23,851 nt of DNA, from NCBI GenBank assembly GCA_001430745.1, contig KQ482042.1:1884511-1908361 (forward strand). The letters run 5' to 3'. The notes below the pieces were generated by a model. That model searched no databases. It was not told the DNA's origin and saw nothing but the letters and a program-made list of their open reading frames with translations. Position 1 is the first letter of the stretch. The number at the start of each line of letters is the position of its first letter. Of this stretch, positions 17,423 to 23,851 are shown one piece after another. This stretch comes from Auxenochlorella pyrenoidosa. Taxonomy: Eukaryota; Chlorophyta; Trebouxiophyceae; Chlorellales; Chlorellaceae. A program made the translations under genes and the position numbers.

Positions 17423-19371
17423 ATGCAGACCCTGAGAGCATCCATAAGCCTATGCTCTTTAGCAGGCAGTCTGGCGGCAGGGCGTGTCGCTGCCGTTGCT
17501 TGCGCGCCGCCAGCGGCGGGCTCGCCGCTTGTCTGGTGTGGTGTGAGCATGGCACACGCTGCACCAGAGGCAACGAATCTCCGCCGCTGGCTGCATAGCT
17601 GGGCCAGCAGGGCATGGCAGCAAGCGGGGCAGCGCGAGCAGCCGGCCTCGATGCTGCGGCCAGCAGCGCAGCAAATGCCGCAGCTGCGGGCCTTCAGCAG
17701 CCGCCCCCGCGGTCCTCAAGACCTGTACAGGAGCGTGAACAAGAGGGTCACAGACCAGGGCTGGTACATTGTGAGTGGCTGGGCTGGCCGGCGCAAGGCT
17801 CTGTAGCTCGCTCTGCCTGCCAGAAGACGGGGCATTCTGCTGCTGCCTGGGCCGGTGCACGCGCTCCTCGTACAACTCTCGCCGCGCTTGCTCTCTGCTC
17901 AACACCCCCGCAGCTGGCAACAGCCGTGGGCATGGTCGGCTTGACATACGCCGCAGTTCCGCTCTATCGCATGTTCTGCCAGGTGGGGGCCCAGGGCGCG
18001 CTGGGCCGTCTCGCGGGCTTACCGCATCAAACCCTGCTCAAGTTTTCTGCCGGCCAGCACCCCTCCTTGCTTCTCCAGGCTGCTCATCTGCGTGGCCTCC
18101 TTTCGTCCTATGATGAGCCCCTCCTACTCTCCTCCCCTGCAGGCCACCGGCTACGGCGGCACCGTGCAGGAGGGCAAGGCGGTGGAGGACAAGATCCGGC
18201 GGCGCGAGCAGAACCCGGATGAGGAGGTGGAGCGCGCCGCCGCCGCCCGCGAGGTCACAGTCTACTTCAACTCGGATGTGGCGGGTGGGGCCGGGGGGGG
18301 GAGGGGGGGGTGCTGGCAAGAGGGGAGGAAAAAGGTGAGGCTGGCCTCATGCCACCGCGCCCCCCTGGTTTCAACTCCGGGCATGGTGGGCATGTGCACG
18401 CTGCTGCGCTTGCAGCTGCTGCACGTGGCAGTCCAGGCAACAGCCGTTCACCAACCACTCCCTGCAGACGGCATGCCGTGGCGCTTCAAGCCCACCCAAC
18501 GGTCGGTCAAGCTGCACCCCGGGCAGTCCACCCTGGCATTCTACACCGCCCACAACAGAAGCGACAAGGCCATCACGGGTGCGCACGGGCCGCCCGGGGT
18601 TCCCGCCGAGGCCTTGTGCCTGAGGCTCTGGCAGAGCACTGTGGTTGAGTGCGGCCCGAGCTGTCGGCGGTGCTGCACGCGCTGGTGGCCGCGTCTGCAG
18701 GCATGCCCAGCACAGCTGGGCACCTCACCCATGCCCCTGCGCGCGTGTCCCGCCGCAGGCGTGTCCACCTACAACGTGGCGCCGCAGCAGGCGGGCCAAT
18801 ATTTCAACAAGATCCAGTGTTTTTGCTTTGAGGCGAGAGGGGAGGCTGCACGCAGGGGTCCCAGACATTGCGTCTTGCCCTGCCTCGCTTTTGTCGCACT
18901 GCGGCACCAGGAGGTTGACAGCCGGTGCCCAATCATGTGGTGCACGCCATGGGCCACATCATCTCGATCTGATTTGCATGCGCCCCTCTGTTGCTGCGCA
19001 CCCGCGCCCGCGTGCAGGAGCAGAAGCTGCGGCCGGGGGAGCGCATCGACATGCCCGTCTTCTTCTATATCGACCCCGAGTTTGCCACCGACCCCAAGAT
19101 GAAGGGCATCAACACCATCACGCTGAGGTGAGGTGCCGGGCTGGCGTTGCAGACCGCACGCTTGCAGCCAACAGGATTGCCAGTTTGGTGGCGGTGCGTT
19201 CCTCCGCATGTCCCATTCGACGCGTCCAGCGGCGTCAAATTGCTTGCCCCACTGCCCTGCAGCTACACCTTTTTCAAGGTCGAGGAGGAGGACTGGGAGG
19301 AGGAGGAGCATTCCACGGCTGCCGGCGCGGCAGCAGCGGTGCTTCCTGCAGCAGCAACTGCTGGGCAGTGA
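17423..19371 (+). CDS. COX11: Cytochrome c oxidase assembly protein COX11 (copper chaperone), 7 exons
   Basis: Delivers copper to the CuB site of subunit 1 of cytochrome c oxidase in the mitochondrial inner membrane. Exons: 17423-17770, 17914-17982, 18143-18284, 18468-18578, 18759-18832, 19018-19127, 19263-19371; 963 nt, 320 aa. Residues 1-115 form an Arg/Ala/Ser-rich mitochondrial targeting region. One membrane segment lies at about 117-132 (AVGMVGLTYAAVPLY), followed by FCQ with the conserved Cys138. The intermembrane-space domain carries DGMPWRFKPTQ, GVSTYNVAPQQAGQYFNKIQ, the copper motif CFCFE (Cys244, Cys246) and MPVFFYIDPEF. The tail after YTFFKVEEEDW is short, acidic then Ala-rich. Intron 5 uses a GC donor (TTTGAG|GCGAGA); this gives the conserved CFCFEEQ join, which no GT site does. 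ATG at 17423 is the first in frame and gives a full targeting peptide. Confidence 0.95.
18285..18310 (+). other. Guanine-run cluster at the COX11 intron 3 donor
   Basis: From the GT at 18285 the intron is almost pure G for 26 bases: runs of four, eight to nine and eight G broken only by T, CC and A. The transcript could form a G-quadruplex touching the 5' splice site. Whether it does so, or affects splicing, is inference. Confidence 0.5.
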
Positions 19372-19772
19372 GGCGCCTGCTCCTCTGAAATTTTCTGCTG
19401 CATGTCCCAGCTCATTTCTCCAAGCACTGTCTCTCCTCTTTGCTTTCCACTTGCTCATTTTTTTGGCAATATTCAATTCTCTGGCAACAGCGCCTGTCAG
19501 ACCCAGCAGCATGCTTCTTACAGGCAGAGGCTGGAGCAAATGAACACCCAAAAGGGGCGGGGAGGGGCTCGCGGCATCGAGCTGGCAAGGTACAGGCACA
19601 AATCAATCTCGGCAAGGGTGGGCAATTTGTGAAAAAAGAATTGTCGTTTAGTCATTGAAGCAGGGAGGGCTAGGCCGGGGCCAGCACAACAGCTTGGCAC
19701 CCTCAGCGTGGTTCAGTGCAGGGCTGCGGCGGGGCCCGGCCAGGCACAAAAGCGCTGCCTCATCCTGCACTC
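19372..19772. other. Convergent 3' region of COX11 and PSB33
   Basis: No gene is seen here. It must contain the 3' UTRs of COX11 (stop at 19369-19371) and PSB33 (stop at 19775-19773). It is locally AT-richer than the exons, with T and A runs around 19458-19470 and 19630-19645. A TGTAA motif for PSB33 lies on the minus strand at 19522-19518. No exact TGTAA was found on the plus strand for COX11. Confidence 0.55.
19518..19522 (-). terminator. Candidate polyadenylation signal TGTAA for PSB33
   Basis: TGTAA on the minus strand about 250 nt past the PSB33 stop codon, matching the usual chlorophyte signal. It would place the 3' end near 19505, close to the COX11 stop. Confidence 0.45.
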
Positions 19773-21588
19773 TCAAGGACCAAAGAAGTACTTCAAAGTT
19801 GCGCCGCCGCCCACCAGGACGCCCACCACCGCCAGGACGGTGATGGTCAGGGTGGCCGCGCTGGCCACGCGGTCGCCGCTGCTCTCTGCAGGGCGGGATT
19901 GGGCGGGCAAGGTGCGTTTGCTAGGCGCTCACCCGCAAGTGCTGGGAATTTGGGTTGCCCTGGACAAGCCGAGCTGCTGCTGCGCCTTGCATCGCGCCAC
20001 TGCCGCGCCGGCAGCTGCGGCAGCACAGTAGCTGTCGCGGCCAACGCCCGGGGCGAGCATCCCTGCCACGTGGCGCCCCGCCGCGTCTGCTCACCCGCCT
20101 CAGGCGCCGCCTCGCTGCCCTCCACATACACCTTGGGCTCCAGGCCGTACACGTTGTTGTTCTCCAGCGAGGTGTCGGAGCCGCCGCGGGTGGTGGGGGC
20201 GCCGCCCACGGTGCTGCCTGCGGACGGCCAGGCATGGCGGGAGAGGGCGGGGCAGCATGAGCATGCAGGGAGCGGCACGGAGGAGCGTGCGGCGCGTCCG
20301 CCGCTGTGGCAAAGCTGTGTTTCTGGTGGCCTGCTCTCTGCTCTCGACCAATCACGCGTCCCGTGCAGGCCTATCTCGGCGCACCGCAGCGCACGCAGCG
20401 GCATTGCACTCCAGGGGAATGTCGGGACCAGCTCCCAGCGGCCCCCGCCCTCACCGCTGACGTCCACCGAGATGGACGCCTCGCCCAGGTGCACGGGGTA
20501 GATCTCCAGCGGGCGGCAGGTGGACGCGGGGGTCAGCATGCGCAGCACCATGTTGTTGGGGTACCAGCTCACAATGCTGCCGTCCTTGAGGCTGAACAGG
20601 CTGCCAGTGGCGGGGCACTCTGCGGCGGGTGGGGGGGGGCGCCATGCAGGCAGCAAGGTCGGGTCAGGGATGGGAGTGGATGCACATAACTCGGAGCAGA
20701 GCGAGCTCATCACGATCCGGCGCTCGAGCCCCTCCCCCTGCCCCCACCTATGCAGAAGTCCTGGGTGAACTTGGCGCGGATGAAGCCCTCGCTGTAGGCG
20801 CCCTCGGCGGGGGACCTGCGAGGAAAGGGGGAGGGGTGGTGATGTCGCTGTCGCGTCTTCTTCTGCTCCGCCAGCCAGCATGCAGCCAATGCTCCAGATG
20901 TGTACGCAAAGAGTGCGTGCAGAATGCGCAGCGTGCCCTCACCTGGCCTCGATGGCATAGATCTGGTTGCGGTACCAGAACAGCAGCACGGTCTTGCCGT
21001 CCACGCGCACCTCCTTGCGGGTACCTGCGGCACGGCCGGGCATGCCAGGGCGACGCGAAAGCGTGTGGAGGACCCGGGCAAAGACGGGTACCAGAATCCC
21101 GCTACGGCGTCATGAACGGAAAGTAGACGCTTCGGATTTCTGATGCTCACTGTCAGCACGCAAGCGTGCGAGCAGATGGCCATCATGTACGAGGGTGCGT
21201 GAGCCAGCACCCACCCACACCCACCCACCCTTGGGCAGATCCTCGGGGCGCAGCACCGGCACGAAGCCGGGTGGCGGCGGGCTGCTGCTGGAGGAGGAGG
21301 CTGCGGTTGCCGCTGCAGGGTGGGGAAGCAGTGAGGACCAGGTGTCTGGTGGCAGTTCAGCAAGGAAGGGCTTCAGCCCGCACCCTCCACAGGCAGCGCC
21401 CGCCTCCGCCCCTGCTGCCGCTGGCCAGACTAACCACTCTGCTCCTGGGAAATCGCTCGCAGCTGGACACGCTGGCCCACACGGCGCTGACGGACTGGCA
21501 GGAAGGGCGTAGGGGCCTTGGCAAAGTTGCCGCAGCGGCCGGCCACAGCGGCCACGGCGGGGGAGGGAGCGATCGCTGCGGTCTGCAT
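19773..21588 (-). CDS. PSB33: PSB33/TEF5-type Rieske-like thylakoid membrane protein, 7 exons
   Basis: Plant PSB33 (TEF5 in Chlamydomonas) is a thylakoid protein that supports photosystem II organisation and function under changing light. Exons: 21588-21435, 21312-21229, 21024-20943, 20815-20748, 20619-20455, 20217-20095, 19885-19773; 789 nt, 262 aa, all phases closing. Residues 1-50 are Ala/Arg/Pro-rich and fit a chloroplast transit peptide. A Ser/Pro linker precedes FVPVLRPEDLPKG. The Rieske-like domain follows: TVLLFWYRNQIYAIEARSPA, AEGAYSEGFIRAKFTQDFCI, ECPATGSLFSLKDG, WYPNNMVLRMLTP and RPLEIYPVHL. A C-terminal membrane helix (about 235-256) ends LKYFFGP. The paired Cys-X-His motifs of a real [2Fe-2S] Rieske centre are absent, as in plant PSB33. 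The exon 1 donor is GTTAGT. ATG at 21588 is preferred over an in-frame upstream ATG because it gives a compact transit peptide. Confidence 0.92.
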
Positions 21589-21744
21589 TGTGTGACCAAG
21601 GATGTGGGGAATGCGGTTGTTTGCCGAGCCGGAGCTCCTGGCCCAGTGTGCTGTGCTGCTCCCTAGATCCCAGCCCATGAGTCCTAGGAGCCTTGAGGCA
21701 GGCAGCACACAACAGGATGCCTCCTCACGGTGAAGTGAGTGTAC
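21589..21744. promoter_or_regulatory. Upstream region of PSB33, possibly a bidirectional promoter
   Basis: These bases lie upstream of the PSB33 start and, if the coding-like segment at 21745 is real, also upstream of a divergent plus-strand gene. No TATA box or other recognised element is seen. Confidence 0.35.
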
Positions 21745-22152
21745 ATGGGGGAGCATCTGTGGGCGATGTGGTTGCTCTCCCTACGATTCCGCGAAGGCAT
21801 CCTTTCACCTCGCCAGCCGCGAGGCCGCGCCGGCATCCATCGAGGCAGATCAGCATCAATTTGCAGCAGCCAAGGCAAAAAGCAGCGCAGCAGCAACAGC
21901 AGCCAAGCTGCCGCTCGTGCAACGCCATGCCGCTGCACTGCCGTGGCAGCTGCCGCCACTCGCTCACGAGCTTCGCACTACAGTTGTACCAACAGCAGCT
22001 GCGCAGCAGCAGCAGGGTCTCACACTGATGCCGAGCCGGAGAAAGCCAGCCAGGAGGCGCAGCGCATGCAGATGGCGCGGCTGCTCTTGCGGCGGCTCCG
22101 AGCAGTCGCAGCAAACCTTGCGGGCGTGGCGGCCTCGAGAACAGCCCTCCAG
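21745..22152 (+). CDS. Putative first exon of an unidentified gene, possible organelle-targeting N-terminus
   Basis: From ATG 21745 (or 21766) a frame of 136 codons stays open to a good donor, CTCCAG|GTGCGC, in phase 0. The first 90 residues are rich in Arg, Ser and Ala and poor in acidic residues, like a transit peptide. The last 45 (from DAEPEKASQEAQRMQMARLL) look helical and have strong third-position GC bias. No family is recognised. A competing frame overlaps from 21917. Which downstream segment it splices to is unclear; the coding-like stretch at 22293-22565 is not obviously in a matching phase. The whole thing could be a pseudogene or 5' UTR. Confidence 0.3.
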
Positions 22153-22292
22153 GTGCGCTGGCAGGGGAGGGGGGTGCCTGGTAGCTGGTTTGTCGCTGGA
22201 TTACAGGCGGCGAGCGCAGCAGTCCTGCGGCCGACAGCTGCCAAGGGCTGTGGCCGGCTGGTGGTGCAAAGCAGGCGCAGCAGTCAATAGGG

Positions 22293-22565
22293 ATGCACGG
22301 CATTACTTGCGTTTCCGAGGAGCATTCCCTCTTCTCAACACCCGGCATAGGTCCTCAAGTCTTCCAAATCGTGTGGAATCGCGTGGACGTCTGCTTTGGC
22401 TTCAGCCAGTCGCTCGGCAAGTCGCGGGCTCACAAGCGCAGGACCGCCTCTCCCGGGGCCCCGATCAGCTTCGACGGTGAGGTTGAGCGGCAGGACAGGG
22501 ACGGGGCCCGTGACGCAAAGCGACTAGGTATTTTCGCTTCTAGTTGGGCACCCGCGTGTGTCTGA
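22293..22565 (+). CDS. Unidentified small coding-like segment
   Basis: A 90-codon frame from ATG 22293 to TGA. Its middle part (QVFQIVWNRVDVCFGFSQSL, then KSRAHKRRTASPGAPISFD) has a strong G/C preference at third positions, like the confirmed exons; the ends do not. A donor-like GTGAGG follows FD at 22477, so the real unit may be an exon of about 22340-22476 rather than a complete gene. No domain is recognised. It could belong with the segment at 21745-22152 or be a relic of a duplicated gene. Confidence 0.3.
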   Translation: MHGITCVSEEHSLFSTPGIGPQVFQIVWNRVDVCFGFSQSLGKSRAHKRRTASPGAPISFDGEVERQDRDGARDAKRLGIFASSWAPACV

Positions 22566-23100
22566 GGGCGCTCTGGTGCAGGTTATGCTGATACGGGTCA
22601 GATACAATGTGGGCTTGATCCGCTTAATCGGCGCTTAGGCCGTACTCTGGCTGCTGCACTGCTGCCGCCGCGGCGGTGTCTCCGTTCCCCCTCCCCATGA
22701 GTGCTGATCAGTGCTCCACCCCCTAAGCATCCCATCCTCCCCTTCCCGCACTGCTCGCTGTTACTGCAGGTGCGCTCCCCGCCCTGCCGCTACCCTGCTG
22801 GCAACACCGCCGACGGCGCAGCAGGTGGGTGCTGCACGGCTTGCGGCTGTGGCGGGTGCTGGGTGCGGGGTTGGCTGCTGCACCCCGCGTGTCTCTGAAG
22901 GCACTCTGTTGCAGTTGATGCCGATCAGGGTCACATACAATGTGGGCTCAATCTGCTCTTAGGCCGTACTCTGCTGCGCCGCTGCCGGGCACGTGCAGCT
23001 GCAGCGTCTACCCTCTGCCTCAGCGGCCCGTTCCTAGCGCTACCCCCCCTCCAAACTCTTCCTCCCCTCACCGCGCTGCTCGCTGTTGCGTGCAGGCGCG
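22549..23100 (+). repeat. Imperfect tandem duplication, unit about 325-332 bp
   Basis: The block starting at 22549 (CACCCGCGTGTGTCTGAGGG) recurs from 22881 (CACCCCGCGTGTCTCTGAAG). Both copies continue with a diverged GATACAATGTGGGCT / CATACAATGTGGGCT core, then TTAGGCCGTACTCTG. A later part shared by both copies, CTGCTCGCTGTT followed by a GCAGG acceptor-like site and CGCTCC, lies near 22751 and 23076, an offset of about 325. The copies differ by many substitutions and small indels. No confident gene lies between 22566 and 23545; short open stretches here are not conserved in frame between the copies. Confidence 0.6.
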
Positions 23101-23150
23101 CTCCTCGTCCCGGCCGCTGCCCTGTTCGTTACACTGCCATCAGCGACATT

Positions 23151-23222
23151 GGTGGGTGCTGGCCGGCGGCGCTGCGGCAGTGGTGGGTGCTGGCTGGCGG
23201 CGCTGCGGCAGTGGTGGGTGCT
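23151..23222 (+). repeat. 31-bp tandem repeat, two full copies plus a partial third
   Basis: Copies at 23151-23181 and 23182-23212 differ by one base; the third begins at 23213 with GGTGGGTGCTGG and then diverges. The same GGTGGGTGCTG and GGGTGCTGGGTGCG motifs appear around 22824-22868 in the earlier copy of the larger duplication. It is G-rich on the plus strand. Confidence 0.75.
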
Positions 23223-23545
23223 GGGTGCGCAGGTGGCTGCTGCTCCTTTGTCAACCCTCACACTCTCTCTTGCACCCCTGCCTGCACTGCAGGCACTCAC
23301 CTGGAGTGAGTCGGCGGCGCTGCGCTGCCGCCGGCTGGGCTGCCCCGCCTCGTGGACGAGCATCTGACTGTCGGGTGAGGGAGGTGCGGCGCGATTTTAA
23401 AGCAGACGGGCTCATGGGTGCTGGCCGTGGGGATGGCTTGGCCTGCTCTCCCGGGCATCCAGCCTGTGCATCAGTAGTGCCTCGCCTGTGCCGATGAGGG
23501 CAACCCCTCTCCCCGCCTCCCACCCCAGTGTGCAGGTTGCCCCAG

Positions 23546-23851
23546 ATGCCAAAGCGTAAGGCGGCGGCAACGTGGGCAGCGGGTACAGCGTCCGCCCCCA
23601 GCGCCCCCCCGCCATCCGACCACGCCTCGGCGGCCTTTGGCTTGGCGGCGCCCCCGCCGTCGCCCGGCCAGCCGCAGGCGGCGCCCCTGCCGCAGCTCAC
23701 CGAGCTACAGGCAGCGCCCCCACAGCCGCAGCTGCCACAGGCGCCGCTGCCACAGGCGCCGCTGCCTGGCGGCTTGCTGCTCGGCCCGGCGCAGGCGCGG
23801 GCAGCGCCCCCACAGCCGCAGCTGCCACAGGCGCTGCTCCCACAGGTGCTG
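23546..23851 (+). CDS. N-terminal part of a Pro/Gln/Ala-rich repeat protein (runs off the window)
   Basis: From ATG 23546 the frame stays open to the right edge (102 codons). It begins MPKRKAAATWAAG, a basic start that could be a nuclear-localisation signal, then becomes Ala/Pro/Ser-rich and, from about residue 56, a repeat of 30 residues containing AAPPQPQLPQAPLPQ and GGLLLGPAQAR. The ATG sits just past two possible splice acceptors (GTGCAG, CCCCAG), so an upstream exon is possible. No family is recognised. Third positions are strongly G/C. It may be a regulator with a disordered N-terminus, but nothing here proves that. Confidence 0.5.
   Translation, partial: MPKRKAAATWAAGTASAPSAPPPSDHASAAFGLAAPPPSPGQPQAAPLPQLTELQAAPPQPQLPQAPLPQAPLPGGLLLGPAQARAAPPQPQLPQALLPQVL
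23711..23851 (+). repeat. 90-bp in-frame coding repeat
   Basis: A 33-bp core starting GCAGCGCCCCCACAGCCGCA at 23711 is repeated identically at 23801, 90 bp later. Within each unit a shorter CCACAGGCGCCGCTG element is itself repeated. The period is a multiple of three, so the protein repeats every 30 residues. The array is cut by the window edge. Confidence 0.75.

Noticed and set aside
19773..21588. A genuine [2Fe-2S] Rieske protein such as PetC
   Set aside because: The two Cys-X-His ligand motifs are missing, and the AEGAYSEGF/WYPNN signature and C-terminal membrane helix are those of PSB33.
23151..23222. CRISPR-like array
   Set aside because: The 31-bp units are directly adjacent with no unique spacers, and the DNA is eukaryotic nuclear.
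22549..23545. Transposable element
   Set aside because: No terminal inverted repeats, target-site duplications, reverse transcriptase or transposase motifs are visible; only diverged direct repeats.

Overview
The window is nuclear DNA of a GC-rich green alga, most likely a trebouxiophyte of the Chlorella type. Three things point there. Every recognisable gene is split by short introns of roughly 60-300 bp with GTGAG/GTGCG-like donors. Coding frames are strongly GC-biased at third positions. One gene is PSB33/TEF5, a thylakoid protein of the green lineage. TGTAA polyadenylation-like motifs lie downstream of two genes. I see no prokaryotic operon, rRNA, tRNA or CRISPR array.

Layout. Positions 1-125 (+) hold the last coding segment of a gene that enters from the left. 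Positions 513-17057 (-) hold one giant gene that I reconstructed as 45 exons whose phases all join: 9,864 coding nt, about 3,287 residues. It encodes a soluble-adenylyl-cyclase-like (ADCY10-like) protein. The order is: an N-terminal extension; cyclase half C1, interrupted by about 720 residues of low-complexity sequence; cyclase half C2; a GRDGEL/Walker A/Walker B STAND-type ATPase module; a helical TPR-like region; and a long disordered tail. Positions 17423-19371 (+) hold COX11, the mitochondrial copper chaperone for cytochrome c oxidase (7 exons, 320 aa), divergent from the cyclase across about 365 bp. Positions 19773-21588 (-) hold PSB33/TEF5, a Rieske-like thylakoid protein (7 exons, 262 aa), convergent with COX11. 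From 21.7 kb rightwards the DNA is less certain. It has two coding-like segments with no recognised family, an approximately 325-332 bp imperfect tandem duplication, 31-bp tandem repeats, and at 23546 the start of a Pro/Gln/Ala-rich gene with a 30-residue repeat that runs out of the window.

Function. The cyclase keeps both metal-binding aspartates in C1 and the Thr/Asn/Arg positions expected in C2 of an ATP-using enzyme, so it is predicted to make cAMP in a sAC-like, possibly bicarbonate-responsive, way. COX11 acts in the mitochondrial inner membrane and PSB33 in the thylakoid. The neighbours do not form a single pathway. The shared cyclase/COX11 promoter region is suggestive only. Exon boundaries are my manual calls from splice motifs, phase and family conservation; no transcript data were available.
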